A DNA stretch of 45,796 nt from [Haemophilus] felis (GCA_002015125.1 MUYB01000017.1:1-45796); one strand, 5' to 3'. Shown: positions 20,293 to 31,475, numbered from the stretch's first letter. The notes: generated by a model not told the origin, from the sequence alone. Program-made: numbers and translations.

Positions 20293-20498
20293 AATGAGTT
20301 TCCTAAAAAAATTTGCCACTAAGAATAACACGGTTAAATAAATCCCCAAAATGAAGATTTACCCTGATTTTTTACAGAATAATTTGTGTCAAAACTAGAC
20401 AGTGATTACGTTTAATGATACCTTACGCGTCGTTTTAAAATTCAAGCGTTTCGCTCAACTTTCTTTTTATCAAATCAACTCAACAGTTCTCAAAAATT

Positions 20499-21761
20499 AT
20501 GCATCTTACTGAACTCAAAAACACACCAGTTTCCGAACTTGTGGAACTTGGTGAAGGACAAATGGGCCTAGAAAACCTTGCCCGTTTACGCAAACAAGAC
20601 ATTGTTTTCGCCATATTAAAACAACACGCTAAAGGCGGTGAAGATATTTTCGGCGGTGGCGTTCTTGAAATTTTACCCGATGGCTTTGGTTTCTTACGTT
20701 CTGGCGATAGTTCCTATCTTGCAGGCCCTGATGATATCTACGTTTCTCCTAGTCAAATCAGACGTTTTAATCTACAAACTGGCGATAAAATAGAAGGTAA
20801 AATTCGTCCACCAAAAGAAGGTGAACGTTATTTTGCACTACTTAAAGTTGATCAAGTTAACGACGATAGACCCGAAGTCTCTCGTAGCAAGATTTTATTT
20901 GAAAACTTAACGCCACTTCATGCAAATTCCCGTCTAAGAATGGAAAGAGGTAATGGTTCTACCGAAGATTTAACAGCTCGTATTTTAGATTTAGCTTCTC
21001 CAATTGGGAAAGGACAACGTGGTCTAATCGTAGCACCGCCGAAAGCGGGTAAAACAATGTTGTTACAAAACATTGCGCAAAGCATTACTCATAATTACCC
21101 AGAATGTGAATTAATTGTTCTATTGATTGATGAACGTCCAGAAGAGGTAACAGAGATGCAACGCTCGGTAAAAGGCGAAGTAATTGCTTCGACTTTTGAT
21201 GAACCCGCCACTCGCCACGTTCAAGTTGCAGAAATGGTAATTGAGAAAGCTAAACGGTCTGTAGAACATAAAAAAGATGTGGTTATTTTACTTGATTCCA
21301 TCACTCGTTTAGCACGCGCCTATAATACTGTTACACCTGCATCGGGGAAAATTCTCTCTGGTGGTGTTGATGCTAATGCACTACATCGTCCAAAACGCTT
21401 CTTTGGTGCTGCTCGTAATGTGGAAGAAGGCGGTAGCTTAACCATTATTGCGACGGCGCTTGTAGATACAGGCTCAAAAATGGATGAAGTAATTTTTGAG
21501 GAATTTAAAGGCACAGGGAATATGGAACTGCATCTTTCACGCAAAATCGCAGAGCGCCGTGTCTTCCCTGCCATTGATTTCAACCGCTCAGGAACACGTA
21601 AAGAAGATCTGCTCACCACACCAGAAGAGCTACAAAAAATGTGGATTCTACGCAAAATCCTCAATCCAATGGGAGAAGTGGAAGCGATGGAATTCCTCAT
21701 TGATAAACTGATGATGGCAAAAACCAATGATGAATTTTTCGAGATTATGAAACGTTCATAA
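20499..21761 (+). CDS. rho: Transcription termination factor Rho
   Basis: A 420-residue hexameric RNA-dependent ATPase/translocase that ends transcription at C-rich sites. Residues 1-47 are the helical N-terminal domain, 48-125 the cold-shock-like primary RNA site ([21 protein letters not shown]), then the Walker [13 protein letters not shown] near 178, Walker [17 protein letters not shown] and the Q/R loops with [21 protein letters not shown]. Length equals E. coli Rho plus one residue. The 149-base leader before the ATG may hold the autoregulatory attenuator known for rho, but I see no clear structure. A strong terminator follows. Confidence 0.98.
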   Translation: MHLTELKNTPVSELVELGEGQMGLENLARLRKQDIVFAILKQHAKGGEDIFGGGVLEILPDGFGFLRSGDSSYLAGPDDIYVSPSQIRRFNLQTGDKIEGKIRPPKEGERYFALLKVDQVNDDRPEVSRSKILFENLTPLHANSRLRMERGNGSTEDLTARILDLASPIGKGQRGLIVAPPKAGKTMLLQNIAQSITHNYPECELIVLLIDERPEEVTEMQRSVKGEVIASTFDEPATRHVQVAEMVIEKAKRSVEHKKDVVILLDSITRLARAYNTVTPASGKILSGGVDANALHRPKRFFGAARNVEEGGSLTIIATALVDTGSKMDEVIFEEFKGTGNMELHLSRKIAERRVFPAIDFNRSGTRKEDLLTTPEELQKMWILRKILNPMGEVEAMEFLIDKLMMAKTNDEFFEIMKRS

Positions 21762-21775
21762 CTGGACTAACGCAT

Positions 21776-21812
21776 AAAAATGTCTGCTATGTTTACATAA
21801 CAGACATTTTTT
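21776..21812 (+). terminator. Rho-independent terminator after rho
   Basis: Long stem AAAAATGTCTG/CAGACATTTTT with an inner TATGT/ACATA helix and one mismatch, ending in a T run. The A run on the other side could also stop nudB transcription. Confidence 0.88.
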
Positions 21813-21872
21813 ATACCTTCTCCATGCTATATGGAAAAAAGCACCAACTAATCACAAGTAAATTACTTAAAT

Positions 21873-22313
21873 TTAAATCAATAAATATTCTTCAATCGCA
21901 GCGCGGTTATTCCAAGACTTGGTTAGCGCCACCGCCTGTTGCGGCGGTAGCCATTGGTAATCAAGATGTTCGGTTAAATGAATTTCATATTGTTCTGGTA
22001 AAGGAAGCAAAAACCAATGCTCGGTGCAATGGCTGATGTGTGGTGCGTATTTATGACGAAATTGCGGGAAAATTTCAAATTTAACGCTGTGATTGCAGTC
22101 TATGAGTTTTAATTTTTCTTGTTGCACATCTAGCCCAATCTCTTCTCGAACTTCTCTAATCGCTGTTTGCAATGGCGTTTCTTCATTTTCGATAGTACCT
22201 GTAATAGATTGCCAAAATGAAGGATCATCTTGGCGTTGAAGCATTAAAACCTTGTTGTGTTTTGTTTCATAAACAAGCACTAATACAGAATAAGGATTTT
22301 TATATTTCAGCAT
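21873..22313 (-). CDS. nudB: Dihydroneopterin triphosphate diphosphatase (Nudix)
   Basis: A 146-residue Nudix hydrolase of folate synthesis, removing pyrophosphate from dihydroneopterin triphosphate. The Nudix box fits GX5EX7REUXEEXGU: Gly39, Glu45, Arg53-Glu54, Glu57-Glu58, Gly60. KNPYSVLVLVYETKHNKVLM and the C-terminal HLDYQWLPPQQAVAL with SWNNRAAI match NudB. It follows the small membrane protein by 17 bases and sits downstream of aspS, as nudB does in E. coli and H. influenzae. Convergent with rho. Confidence 0.92.
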   Translation of the reverse strand: MLKYKNPYSVLVLVYETKHNKVLMLQRQDDPSFWQSITGTIENEETPLQTAIREVREEIGLDVQQEKLKLIDCNHSVKFEIFPQFRHKYAPHISHCTEHWFLLPLPEQYEIHLTEHLDYQWLPPQQAVALTKSWNNRAAIEEYLLI

Positions 22314-22330
22314 AGAAAACCTGTGCGAAT

Positions 22331-22732
22331 TTAGTGTTGTTTTTCACTGTTCGCCGTTGAGGGCTGATCAAAATATATGGTAACAGGCTGACGAAATAGA
22401 AAGTAGAAAATCACAAGGCGAATGATGATAGAGGGGAGCGTTTCTGTATATTGCTCAACGCTCAGAATTAAGTCTAGCAGCGATAAAAGGCTAGCGATAA
22501 CATAAATAGTTCGACCAAGTCGCCGACCTTTTAACATCAAGACGCAAGCGGCTAATATGGCAGCGAGAAGACCGATCGATAGCAGCATTTCCCATATAAA
22601 ACCATTTTCCGAGCTGAATTTTTGAGCTAATTCATTGTGAATATCTGATGAAAAGAAGGTGCCGAGCAAAATTAAGGTGTAAAGTCCGATATGCAACCAG
22701 CAAATAATTTTTAAGGAACGAGGGCAGGACAT
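22331..22732 (-). CDS. Hypothetical inner-membrane protein, four segments
   Basis: A 133-residue protein that I do not recognise. It has four hydrophobic stretches, at about 6-27, 46-66, 74-92 and 98-116, separated by short charged links such as KGRRLGR, and a polar C-terminal tail (QPSTANSEKQH). There is no signal-peptide cleavage site. It lies between aspS and nudB, 58 bases after the first and 17 before the second, so it is probably co-transcribed with both. In better-known relatives aspS and nudB are adjacent, so this gene looks like an insertion in the pair. Confidence 0.8.
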   Translation of the reverse strand: MSCPRSLKIICWLHIGLYTLILLGTFFSSDIHNELAQKFSSENGFIWEMLLSIGLLAAILAACVLMLKGRRLGRTIYVIASLLSLLDLILSVEQYTETLPSIIIRLVIFYFLFRQPVTIYFDQPSTANSEKQH

Positions 22733-22790
22733 TTTTATTCTCCAAAAGAAAGGCGGTTGTTACACCGCGCTTTCATTGATTCTTGTTTAA

Positions 22791-24557
22791 TTATTCCGCT
22801 TTTACCACTTGCACTGCTAACTCTGCCAAAGCTTGAGGATTGGCTGGGCTTGGTGCTTCCGTCATTAAACAGGCTGCCGCCGTAGTTTTCGGGAAGGCGA
22901 TAACATCACGGATATTTTCGGTTCCCGTTAGCAACATGGTTAAACGGTCTAAACCAAAAGCAAGCCCTGCGTGCGGCGGTGTACCAAATTTTAAAGCATC
23001 AAGTAAGAAACCGAATTTTTCACGTTGTTGCTGTTCATCAATACCTAAAATACGGAACACGGTTTGTTGCATTTTCGGATCGAAAATACGCACAGAACCG
23101 CCACCCACTTCGTAGCCATTAATCACCATGTCATAGGCATTGGCAACGGCGCTAATTGGATTTGCTTCCAACTGCTCAGGGGTGAAATCACGAGGCGAAG
23201 TGAATGGGTGGTGCATTGCGGCTAAACCACCTTCATCATCTAATTCAAACATTGGGAAGTCGATTACCCAAAGTGGTTGCCATTCATCCAGTTTAGTTAA
23301 TCCTAAATCACGCCCTAATTTCAAACGTAGTGCACCCATCGCGTCCGTTGCCACTTTGTAGCTGTCTGCACCGAAGAATAAAATATCGCCATTTTGTGCT
23401 TGAACTCGTTCTAACAAGGCTTTTAACACAGGCTCAGATAAGAACTTCGCAATTGGACTTTGAACACCTTCCATACCCGCCGCCAAATCGTTCACTTTTA
23501 ACCAAGCTAAACCTTTTGCACCATAAATGCTCACAAACTGCGTATATTCATCAATTTGTTTACGGCTAATTTCAGTACCATTAGGCACGCGAATAACGGC
23601 GATACGGCCATTAGGATCATTAGCTGGGCCACTAAAGACTTTGAAATCCACCTCTTTCAACAAATCTGCCACGTCCACCATTTCTAACGGGTTACGTAAA
23701 TCAGGTTTGTCTGAACCAAAACGGCGCATCGCTTCTGCGAAAGTCATTACTGGGAATTCACCAAGATCAACGCCAATACGTTCTAACCATAAACCACGGA
23801 TCATTTTTTCCATAATGGCACGCACTTCTGGAGCGGTTAAGAAAGAAGTTTCCACATCGATTTGAGTAAATTCTGGTTGGCGATCTGCGCGTAAATCTTC
23901 ATCACGGAAACATTTCACAATTTGATAGTAACGATCAAAGCCAGACATCATCAAAAGCTGTTTAAACAATTGTGGTGATTGTGGCAAGGCATAGAATTTT
24001 CCTTTGTGTACACGGCTTGGCACCAAATAATCGCGCGCTCCTTCTGGCGTGGCTTTGGTTAGCATCGGTGTTTCAATGTCTAAGAAACCATTTTCGTCCA
24101 TAAAGCGGCGCACATAGCTGGTAATTTTTGCACGGTTTTTTAAACGTTGTGCCATTTCTGGACGACGTAAATCTAAATAACGGTATTTTAAGCGTTGCTC
24201 TTCTGTATTATTTTGATTGAAATCGATTGGTAATGGCTCTGATGGGTTATAGATTGAAAGTGATTTGGCTAACACTTCCACTTCACCTGTTGCCATATTT
24301 TTATTGATTTGATTATCAGGGCGTGCGATCACTTCCCCTTTAATTTGAATACAAAATTCGTTACGCAAACTGGCGGCGGCGCTAAGGGTATCTTGATATT
24401 TTGGATCAAAACACACTTGCACAATGCCTTCGCGATCTCGCATATCAATAAAAATTAAACCACCTAAATCGCGGCGGCGGTGAACCCAACCACTTAATGT
24501 AACTTCTTGACCAAGGTTGTTGCGGTTTAATGCACCGCAATAATGTGTCCGCATCAT
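22791..24557 (-). CDS. aspS: Aspartate--tRNA ligase
   Basis: A 588-residue class IIb aminoacyl-tRNA synthetase charging tRNA-Asp. N-terminal OB-fold anticodon domain (about 1-110, [21 protein letters not shown]), class II motif 2 around [20 protein letters not shown], a bacterial GAD insert (about 290-420) and motif 3 [15 protein letters not shown]. Length matches the E. coli enzyme closely. It starts at ATG 24557 with AAGGAAG upstream and has a promoter at 24603-24631 placed directly in the deaD terminator. First gene of an aspS-membrane protein-nudB run. Confidence 0.98.
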   Translation of the reverse strand: MMRTHYCGALNRNNLGQEVTLSGWVHRRRDLGGLIFIDMRDREGIVQVCFDPKYQDTLSAAASLRNEFCIQIKGEVIARPDNQINKNMATGEVEVLAKSLSIYNPSEPLPIDFNQNNTEEQRLKYRYLDLRRPEMAQRLKNRAKITSYVRRFMDENGFLDIETPMLTKATPEGARDYLVPSRVHKGKFYALPQSPQLFKQLLMMSGFDRYYQIVKCFRDEDLRADRQPEFTQIDVETSFLTAPEVRAIMEKMIRGLWLERIGVDLGEFPVMTFAEAMRRFGSDKPDLRNPLEMVDVADLLKEVDFKVFSGPANDPNGRIAVIRVPNGTEISRKQIDEYTQFVSIYGAKGLAWLKVNDLAAGMEGVQSPIAKFLSEPVLKALLERVQAQNGDILFFGADSYKVATDAMGALRLKLGRDLGLTKLDEWQPLWVIDFPMFELDDEGGLAAMHHPFTSPRDFTPEQLEANPISAVANAYDMVINGYEVGGGSVRIFDPKMQQTVFRILGIDEQQQREKFGFLLDALKFGTPPHAGLAFGLDRLTMLLTGTENIRDVIAFPKTTAAACLMTEAPSPANPQALAELAVQVVKAE

Positions 24558-24602
24558 TTTATCTTCCTTATTAGTATAAATTTCTGAAAAAAATTGCGCC
24601 TA

Positions 24603-24631
24603 ATTATAACGAAAAAAGGGCACGATGTATC
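24603..24631 (-). promoter_or_regulatory. Predicted aspS promoter
   Basis: On the minus strand GATACA (24631-24626), 17 bases, and a perfect TATAAT (24608-24603). The -35 lies inside the deaD terminator stem, so the two signals overlap. Confidence 0.55.
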
Positions 24632-24637
24632 GTGCCC
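24612..24637 (-). terminator. Rho-independent terminator of deaD
   Basis: Perfect 9-base stem GGGCACGAT (24618-24626) with ATCGTGCCC (24629-24637), then six T on the minus strand. It starts 8 bases after the deaD stop. Confidence 0.92.
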
Positions 24638-24644
24638 AAATATA

Positions 24645-26447
24645 TTATTTTCGACGTTCTCTTGATGGTTTTTCACTAAAAGAACGTTGCTTTCTTTCTC
24701 TAAATTGACGTTCATTTGAGAATTTATTTTTATCACGTCTGCGCTTGCCTTTATGCTCATAAGAATCATTCCCTTGAGAAGTTCCGACTTCTTTCACAAA
24801 AGACATTTGAATTTGTTTGTTCAAAATGCGTGTTTTTTGGAATTTACGTAGCAATTCTTTCGGCATACCTTGTGGTAGCTCGATGGTGGAATAATCATCA
24901 AATAATTTAATGTGTCCAATATAGCGGCTGTTAATATCGCCCTCGTTGGCGATGGCGCCAACGATATGCCGAACATCCACACCGTCGGCACGTCCCACCT
25001 CAATGCGATATAAATCCATTGGTTGTGGATTGCCATAACCACGACGTTCTGCGGAACGTGGATTTTCACGGCTGTGTCGGTCACGGCGTTCGCCACGTTC
25101 ACCACGTTGCGCCCGACGTTCAATCACAGGATCAGGCGGTAAAATGAGTTTTTGTTTGCCTTGCAACAACATCAACATGGCCGCGGCAATATCTTCTTGA
25201 TCTTGATCCGCGGTAAATAAATCTTCTAGTAAGCTGCGATATACCGCTAAATCATGATGCTCTAATTGTTGAGTAATTTTTGCACGGAATTTTTCGCGAC
25301 GACATTGTTGTAAAACCTCGTGATTTGGTACTTCTACTTCAGTAATTGGTTTTTTAGTTAAATGTTCAATATTGCGTAATAAACGACGCTCTTTTGGCTC
25401 AACAAAGAGAAGTGCTCTACCAGAACGACCAGCACGGCCAGTACGCCCAATACGGTGGACATAGGATTCAGCATCTAAAGGAATATCATAGTTCACCACA
25501 AGACTAATACGTTCCACATCTAAACCACGCGCAGCTACATCTGTTGCCACAAGAATATCTAAACTACCATTTCTCAAGCGATCTAAGGTTTGTTCACGCA
25601 ACTGCTGAGTCATATCACCGTTTAACGCCGCTACACGGAATCCGTGTTTTTCCAGTAATTCTGTTACATCTAAAGTGCCAGTTTTAGTACGAGTAAAAAT
25701 AATTGCCGCATCGAAATTTTCCACTTCTAAGAAACGCAATAAGGCTTCATTTTTACGGAATCCATGTACATACCAACAACTTTGTGTGATATCTGGGTTA
25801 GTGGTTTGCGTGGATTTAATTTTAATCTCTTTTGGATCTAGCATAAAACGCTTGGTAATGCGACGAATCGGTTCAGGCATCGTAGCAGAGAAAAGGGCGG
25901 TTTGATGCTGCTCTGGCAATTCCGCCATAACGGTTTCTACATCGTCAATAAAGCCCATACGCAACATTTCATCCGCTTCATCTAGTACCATAAAACTTAG
26001 ATTCGATAAATCTAAAGTACCACGACGAATATGATCGAGAATGCGTCCTGGTGTTCCCACAACAACCTGAGCGCCTTGTTTTAGTGCGCGTAATTGAATG
26101 TCATAGCGTTGCCCACCGTAAAGGGTAACGATGTTGATACCTTTCGCATACTTACAAAATTGTTCGCAAGCATCAGCCACTTGAATCGCTAATTCACGTG
26201 TAGGCGCCATAACTAACATTTGTGGATATTTTTTACCTAGATCTAGCTGTGCCAATAAAGGAAGTGAAAAAGCCGCAGTCTTACCGCTTCCTGTCTGTGC
26301 CATACCTAACACATCATTTCCCTCTAAAAGATAAGGAATACAACTTTGTTGGATAGGTGAAGGTGTTTCAAAACCTAAGTCAGAAATAGCTTTAAGTAAG
26401 AACTCAGGCAAACCTAAGTCTGTAAATTTAATATTTGTTTCAGTCAT
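24645..26447 (-). CDS. deaD: ATP-dependent RNA helicase DeaD/CsdA
   Basis: A 600-residue DEAD-box helicase for 50S assembly and cold adaptation. Helicase motifs: [57 protein letters not shown] and [13 protein letters not shown]. After about 370 comes the DeaD-specific C-terminal part, including the RNA-binding domain with [20 protein letters not shown], and a basic Arg/Glu/Ser-rich tail ending PSRERRK. The position next to nlpI and pnp matches E. coli. ATG 26447. A strong terminator follows. The gap to nlpI may hold a leader, as in E. coli. Confidence 0.96.
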   Translation of the reverse strand: MTETNIKFTDLGLPEFLLKAISDLGFETPSPIQQSCIPYLLEGNDVLGMAQTGSGKTAAFSLPLLAQLDLGKKYPQMLVMAPTRELAIQVADACEQFCKYAKGINIVTLYGGQRYDIQLRALKQGAQVVVGTPGRILDHIRRGTLDLSNLSFMVLDEADEMLRMGFIDDVETVMAELPEQHQTALFSATMPEPIRRITKRFMLDPKEIKIKSTQTTNPDITQSCWYVHGFRKNEALLRFLEVENFDAAIIFTRTKTGTLDVTELLEKHGFRVAALNGDMTQQLREQTLDRLRNGSLDILVATDVAARGLDVERISLVVNYDIPLDAESYVHRIGRTGRAGRSGRALLFVEPKERRLLRNIEHLTKKPITEVEVPNHEVLQQCRREKFRAKITQQLEHHDLAVYRSLLEDLFTADQDQEDIAAAMLMLLQGKQKLILPPDPVIERRAQRGERGERRDRHSRENPRSAERRGYGNPQPMDLYRIEVGRADGVDVRHIVGAIANEGDINSRYIGHIKLFDDYSTIELPQGMPKELLRKFQKTRILNKQIQMSFVKEVGTSQGNDSYEHKGKRRRDKNKFSNERQFRERKQRSFSEKPSRERRK

Positions 26448-26615
26448 TAAATACTCGAATATAAAAGAAAACTCACCAATAGAGTTTAGTTATAAAAATG
26501 TTGTTTACTGTAGATTCTACAATGTGGAGACAATGTTAAGTTTTTACGTTTCACAACAGCCTGTGGCACATCTTCCATTAAGGAAGTACTTATTTGTGTA
26601 ATACAAATAGTGCCA

Positions 26616-27494
26616 TTATTTGTTTGATTGATTTAATTTCATCAATTCAAACAGTGCAAAACGATACTCAACAAAGTTATAAATGTGATTTGCTATCGCC
26701 CATTTGAACAGCAGCTTTGCTTGTTCCATTTGGCTTAAATTGAGTTGTTGTTTTGCAAGATAAAAATAAGTTTCAGTTAATACTTCCGCATATTTTGAAG
26801 GTTCCCCTTTAGCGAATTGAGCAACCAGCTCTTGTAATTGATTAACTGAATATTTGCCTAAAAAATATTGTGCAAGGGTCGTTCCCCATAAAGAATCATC
26901 TAGCATTTCTACACGCTGTTGTAGCAAATCCTTTGCAGTTTTGGGGTTGCGTTTTAAATCGTTCCAATAAAGCCAAAGCACCGCATAAGGATCAGATTTG
27001 TTGCGTTGATAAAATTGCAAGAAATCTTGCTCTGCCAAATGGTAACGTTGAGCATAATAAAATGCTAGCCCTCGATTTAAAAAGGCATAAGAATATTGGG
27101 GATCAATGTCTAATAAAAGATTAAAAATCTCAACTGTGCGCTCATAATCCTGAGCTAATAAGGCATACAATCCCAAATAATTATAAGCACCAACTAAACG
27201 GTTATCCGTTCGAATGGCTTTCTCAAAATCTCTACGAGCAAGCTCCCATAATCCCAAGCTATCGTAAATTACGCCTCGTTCAAAATATAAACCTGCTCGT
27301 TCTTTTCTATTGAAGTAATTTGTTAACAGAGCTCGACTGATGCGTTCTAACATCACTTCCTGTTCTAAATGAGAATTTGGTTCAGAGTTAACGAATTGAA
27401 TTCTATCCACAGAAAAATGTGGTGCACAGCCAGACAGTAAAAGGAACCCAATAAACAACAGGGTGAAATTACACAACCAATAACGTTGTTTCAT
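26616..27494 (-). CDS. nlpI: Lipoprotein NlpI (TPR adaptor)
   Basis: A 292-residue outer-membrane lipoprotein that acts as an adaptor for the Prc protease and murein hydrolases. The signal peptide ends in a lipobox LLSGC with Cys23 as the lipid anchor. TPR-like helices run from about 60 to 270 (RAGLYFERGVIYDSLGLWEL, ARRDFEKAI, AYNYLGLYALLAQDYERT, SYAFLNRGLAFYY). ATG 27494 is preferred, with AAGG eight bases upstream; a TTG at 27509 is the alternative. It is downstream of pnp with a terminator between, and upstream of deaD, as in E. coli. Confidence 0.93.
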   Translation of the reverse strand: MKQRYWLCNFTLLFIGFLLLSGCAPHFSVDRIQFVNSEPNSHLEQEVMLERISRALLTNYFNRKERAGLYFERGVIYDSLGLWELARRDFEKAIRTDNRLVGAYNYLGLYALLAQDYERTVEIFNLLLDIDPQYSYAFLNRGLAFYYAQRYHLAEQDFLQFYQRNKSDPYAVLWLYWNDLKRNPKTAKDLLQQRVEMLDDSLWGTTLAQYFLGKYSVNQLQELVAQFAKGEPSKYAEVLTETYFYLAKQQLNLSQMEQAKLLFKWAIANHIYNFVEYRFALFELMKLNQSNK

Positions 27495-27525
27495 TCCTAA
27501 AACCTTCAATAAAAATTATTGCGAG

Positions 27526-27555
27526 AAAAAGCACAGCATTTTTCAATGCTGTGCT
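27526..27555 (-). terminator. Rho-independent terminator after pnp
   Basis: Perfect 11-base stem AGCACAGCATT (27530-27540) with AATGCTGTGCT (27545-27555), loop of 4, then five T on the minus strand. It lies between pnp and nlpI and probably lowers nlpI read-through. Confidence 0.88.
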
Positions 27556-27569
27556 AGAGATAATTACCT

Positions 27570-29714
27570 TTATTCTTCCGTAGTGGCTTCAGAAGCTTCG
27601 ACAACAGCTTCTGCTTGTTCAGTTTTAGCAGCTAACTCTTTCATAGTTAAGCGGATACGACCTTGGCGATCGATTTCTACCACTTTAACCATAACCTCTT
27701 GACCAACAGCTAAATAATCACTGACTTTTTCTACACGTTCTTCGGCAATTTGAGAAATATGGACTAAACCTTCTTTATTACCTACCACTGAAACGAAAGC
27801 GCCAAAATCTGCCAAACGCGTTACTTTACCTTTGTAGATTGCACCTGCTTCAACTTCTGCCGTGATTTCTTCGATGCGAATCATCACATTTTTCGCTGCG
27901 TTAGCATCAACGGCGGCAATTTTCACCGTGCCGTCATCATCAATATCAATAGAAGTATTGGTTTCTTCCGTTAACGCACGAATGGTAGCACCGCCTTTAC
28001 CAATCACATCTTTGATTTTCTTCGGATCAATTTTCATGGTGTAAATGCGTGGTGCGAAATCAGAAATATCTGCACGCGGTGCTGGGATCGCTTGTTCCAT
28101 TACACCTAAAATGTGCATTCTTGCGCTTTTCGCTTGATTCAATGCGATTTGCATAATTTCGGCGGTAATGCCCTCAATTTTGATGTCCATTTGAAGTGCC
28201 GTAACACCTTCACGAGTACCTGCGACTTTGAAATCCATATCACCCAAGTGGTCTTCATCACCTAAGATATCTGACAATACAACGAATTTGTCTTCTTCTT
28301 TCACCAAACCCATTGCAATACCAGCAACGGCGGCTTTAATTGGTACACCCGCATCCATTAAGGCTAAAGACGCACCGCACACAGATGCCATTGAGGAGGA
28401 ACCGTTAGATTCTGTAATTTCAGAAACAACACGTACCACATAAGGGAACTCTGCTAAAGTTGGCATAACGGCGGCGACACCACGTTTTGCAAGACGTCCG
28501 TGCCCAATTTCACGACGTTTTGGTGAACCGATCATACCTGTTTCACCCACAGAATACGGCGGGAAGTTGTAGTGGAATAAGAAGTGATCAGAACGCTCAC
28601 CTGTTAACTCATCAATAATTTGTGCATCACGCTCTGTACCTAAAGTCGCTACGGCTAAAGCTTGAGTTTCACCACGAGTGAAGATCGCTGAGCCATGAGT
28701 GCGTGGTAATACGCCAGTGCAAATATCTAATGCACGTACTGTATCAACGGTACGACCGTCGATACGAGGCTCACCATTTAAAATACGACCACGTACGATT
28801 TGGCTTTCAAGTGCGGTGAAAATATCAATAATTTTGCCTTCACTCACTTCTTCGCCTTCCGCCCCTTCTGCAGTGAGTTGTGCGATTAAATCTGCTTTGA
28901 TGGCATCGATTTGCTCATAGCGAGATTGTTTTTCAGTAATGCGATATGCTTCGCCTAAACGCGCTTCAGCAATTGCTTTAACTTTTTCAATTAATGCAGT
29001 ATTTGGCTCTGGTGCAACCCAATCCCAACGAGGTTTGCCCGCTTCAGCAGCAAACTCTTTGATAGCTTCAATCACAACTTGTTGTTGTTGATGACCAAAT
29101 ACTACCGCCGCTAACATTTGTTCTTCGGTTAAAATATCGGCTTCAGATTCCACCATTAATACTGCTTTGTCAGTACCAGCCACCACTAAGTCTAAACGGC
29201 TTTGTTTTTGCTCGTTCATAGTTGGGTTAAGTACGAATTGGTTATCAATGAAACCCACACGAGCAGCGCCGATAGGGCCATTAAATGGTACGCCTGATAA
29301 TGAAAGTGCAGCAGATGCACCGATCATAGCCACTAAGTCTGGGCTAATTTGTGGGTTTACAGAAACCACTGTAGCCACAATTTGAATTTCGTTATAAAAA
29401 CCTTCAGGGAAAAGCGGACGAATTGGACGGTCGATTAAACGTGCAATTAAAGTTTCGCCTTCAGATGGACGACCTTCACGCTTGAAAAAGCCCCCCGGGA
29501 TACGACCCGCTGCGTAAGTACGCTCTTGATAATTTACCGTTAATGGGAAGAAATCTTGGCCTTCTTTCACATCTTTTTTAGCCACAACAGTAACGAATAC
29601 TGTGGTGTCGTCCATACTTGCCATTACAGCTGCAGTAGCTTGACGAGCAATTGCGCCCGTCTCTAAAGTTACGGTGTGTTGACCGTATTTAAATTGTTTT
29701 ACAATTGGATTCAC
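27570..29714 (-). CDS. pnp: Polyribonucleotide nucleotidyltransferase
   Basis: A 714-residue trimeric phosphorolytic 3'-5' exoribonuclease for mRNA decay. Two RNase PH-like core domains (about 1-220 and 310-545; [20 protein letters not shown] and [18 protein letters not shown] sequence with [16 protein letters not shown]), a KH domain (about 553-615, [20 protein letters not shown]) and a C-terminal S1 domain (about 620-690, [17 protein letters not shown]). No rpsO lies upstream within the gap, unlike E. coli. One uptake core lies inside at 28809-28817. RhlB (19045-20292) is a likely partner in RNA decay. Confidence 0.97.
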   Translation of the reverse strand: MNPIVKQFKYGQHTVTLETGAIARQATAAVMASMDDTTVFVTVVAKKDVKEGQDFFPLTVNYQERTYAAGRIPGGFFKREGRPSEGETLIARLIDRPIRPLFPEGFYNEIQIVATVVSVNPQISPDLVAMIGASAALSLSGVPFNGPIGAARVGFIDNQFVLNPTMNEQKQSRLDLVVAGTDKAVLMVESEADILTEEQMLAAVVFGHQQQQVVIEAIKEFAAEAGKPRWDWVAPEPNTALIEKVKAIAEARLGEAYRITEKQSRYEQIDAIKADLIAQLTAEGAEGEEVSEGKIIDIFTALESQIVRGRILNGEPRIDGRTVDTVRALDICTGVLPRTHGSAIFTRGETQALAVATLGTERDAQIIDELTGERSDHFLFHYNFPPYSVGETGMIGSPKRREIGHGRLAKRGVAAVMPTLAEFPYVVRVVSEITESNGSSSMASVCGASLALMDAGVPIKAAVAGIAMGLVKEEDKFVVLSDILGDEDHLGDMDFKVAGTREGVTALQMDIKIEGITAEIMQIALNQAKSARMHILGVMEQAIPAPRADISDFAPRIYTMKIDPKKIKDVIGKGGATIRALTEETNTSIDIDDDGTVKIAAVDANAAKNVMIRIEEITAEVEAGAIYKGKVTRLADFGAFVSVVGNKEGLVHISQIAEERVEKVSDYLAVGQEVMVKVVEIDRQGRIRLTMKELAAKTEQAEAVVEASEATTEE
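28809..28817 (+). repeat. DNA uptake signal sequence core
   Basis: Exact AAGTGCGGT inside pnp. Confidence 0.85.
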
Positions 29715-29965
29715 TTGAATTTTCCTTTATTAATGAAACTCATCAACACGATGTCAATGAGTATGTGAATAAAAACTGCTTCATTTTGCCCAATTGCGAC
29801 TAGCAAAAATAATCTTAATTTACACCACACTTAAATATGATTGAATCGAAGAAGGGAGGTTGAAAATTATTTTTGATAGCCGCACGCCAACAGGGCAAAC
29901 AAAACTGCAACATTATACAGGCTTTACGGCTGATTGGTAATTTATTTTCCTATGATATAAGAAAT

Positions 29966-29992
29966 AAAAAAGCTGACATCCTTGCCAGCTTT
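29966..29992 (-). terminator. Rho-independent terminator after pnuC
   Basis: Stem AAAGCTG (29969-29975) with CAGCTTT (29986-29992), loop of 10, and a T run on the minus strand. The 250 bases between here and the pnp start hold the pnp promoter/leader and no gene I can support. Confidence 0.75.
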
Positions 29993-30005
29993 ATTTGGTT
30001 AAAAA

Positions 30006-30686
30006 CTACTGCACTAACTTACGCCAGTTGTAATAGCCATACACAGAGTTCAATAAATATGCACCATACATCAAATACATCGCTGGAGTTTCTGCCCAAA
30101 GCCGGATAGAAAGAATATTAATCACAATCCACAATATCCATTGTTCGCTATAACGTAAGATCATCAGTAATTGAGCAGCAATCACAAGGACTGTAGTTAC
30201 ACCATCTAAACCAATTGAGTTACCGTCGGTGGTTTTCAAAACACTAATAAAGAGTAAAGAACCAATTACTACACTGCTAACCAATGTTAACCAGCCTTTG
30301 GTAGTAAGGTTTTTTGCGCTCACAATTTCGATTTTATCCTCCGCACTTTTTTGCATATTGGCTTTCCAGAGGAAGTAACCAATAAATTGAGCTGGAATAT
30401 ATACATATAATGTCGTGGTCATTTCGCCATAGAATTTATTATCCAATGACACATAGAAATAACTGTAAGCGAAAATCAAACCAAACAAAAAGTTACTAAT
30501 TTTTCCTTTACTTACAAAAATCACACATAAAATACCTGAGATGCCTGAAATCATTCCCAAGATAGAGTCAGGTTCTTGTACATAGGCAAAAATTTGAGCC
30601 CCTAAAAAGATGATGAGCCAAATGACTTCAAAGGGTTTCCAGCCGCCAAACAGCTCTTCTTTGATAGTTTGCAAATTGATGTTCAT
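30006..30686 (-). CDS. pnuC: Nicotinamide riboside transporter PnuC
   Basis: A 226-residue inner-membrane facilitator for nicotinamide riboside, which many Pasteurellaceae need because they cannot make NAD from the start. About seven hydrophobic segments. Hallmarks are WKPFEVIWLIIFLGAQI, FLFGLIFAYSYFYVSL with YGEMTTTLYVYIPAQFIGYF (the PnuC signature), a charged loop KSAEDKIEIVSAKNLTTKG, and EQWILWIVINILSIRLW near the C-terminus. Monocistronic: a terminator follows and the leu operon terminator lies upstream. Presence of PnuC fits a NAD-dependent lifestyle but does not prove it. Confidence 0.94.
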   Translation of the reverse strand: MNINLQTIKEELFGGWKPFEVIWLIIFLGAQIFAYVQEPDSILGMISGISGILCVIFVSKGKISNFLFGLIFAYSYFYVSLDNKFYGEMTTTLYVYIPAQFIGYFLWKANMQKSAEDKIEIVSAKNLTTKGWLTLVSSVVIGSLLFISVLKTTDGNSIGLDGVTTVLVIAAQLLMILRYSEQWILWIVINILSIRLWAETPAMYLMYGAYLLNSVYGYYNWRKLVQ

Positions 30687-30816
30687 AGGATGTCCTCGTG
30701 TTGTATAAAAATTGGGTGCATTTTACGATCTAATTTTAAAACATCAAGTATAGGCTACAAATTTTGCTAAAAATTTTATCTATTTTCTTCAAATGTAAAG
30801 TATGGATTTTGAAAAT

Positions 30817-30844
30817 AAAAAAGACCAGCGGAAATGCTGGTCTT
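30817..30844 (-). terminator. Rho-independent terminator of the leu operon
   Basis: Perfect 9-base stem AAGACCAGC (30821-30829) with GCTGGTCTT (30836-30844), followed by four more T on the minus strand. It lies 20 bases after the leuD stop. Confidence 0.92.
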
Positions 30845-30864
30845 ATGAGTGAATGAAATGAATA

Positions 30865-31467
30865 TTAACGCAAAAATGCTGGGATTTGGTTTTCGTAGGC
30901 GGCAATTTTGTCTTCGTGCTGTAAAGTTAAGCCGATGTTGTCCAAGCCGTTTAAGAGGCAATGGCGACGGAATTCGTCCAGTTCAAAATGATAGACGGCG
31001 TCGCCAGCGGTAACGGTCATTGCTTCTAAATCCACGTGGATGGGTTTTCCCTCATTTGCCCACACCCATTGGAAAATTTCTTCTACTTCTTCCTCGCTTA
31101 AACGAATCGGCAGCATATGGTTATTAAGGCTGTTGTTGTAGAAAATGTCCGCAAAACTTGGGGCGATCATCACTTTGAAACCGTAGTCCGCTAACGCCCA
31201 AGGGGCGTGTTCACGAGAAGAACCACAACCCAAATTCTTTCGTGCTAATAAAATACTTGCGCCCTGATATTGAGGAAAATTCAGCACAAAATCAGGATTA
31301 GGCTGCTTACCTTCTAAATCTAAGTAACGCCATTCGTGGAATAAGTGCTTGCCAAATCCCACTCTTGTGATGGCTTGCAAAAATTGTTTGGGAATAATGG
31401 CGTCTGTGTCCACATTTGCCACATCGAGCGGCACCACTAAGCCTGAATGTTGTTTAAAACCTGCCAT
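30865..31467 (-). CDS. leuD: 3-isopropylmalate dehydratase small subunit
   Basis: A 200-residue swivel-domain subunit that with LeuC isomerises 2-isopropylmalate to 3-isopropylmalate. Hallmarks: [19 protein letters not shown] near the start, [19 protein letters not shown] and [17 protein letters not shown]. Length matches E. coli LeuD (201). It follows leuC by 8 bases and is the last gene of the leu operon. Confidence 0.97.
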   Translation of the reverse strand: MAGFKQHSGLVVPLDVANVDTDAIIPKQFLQAITRVGFGKHLFHEWRYLDLEGKQPNPDFVLNFPQYQGASILLARKNLGCGSSREHAPWALADYGFKVMIAPSFADIFYNNSLNNHMLPIRLSEEEVEEIFQWVWANEGKPIHVDLEAMTVTAGDAVYHFELDEFRRHCLLNGLDNIGLTLQHEDKIAAYENQIPAFLR

Positions 31468-31475
31468 TTTTCCTC

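Noticed and set aside
20350..20498. Riboswitch or attenuator in the rho leader
   Set aside because: Autoregulation of rho is known in E. coli, but no hairpin or clear signal could be read here, so no feature is called.
29873..30109. 78-residue plus-strand ORF between pnp and pnuC
   Set aside because: It runs through the pnuC terminator and into the pnuC 3' end on the other strand, and shows no recognisable features.
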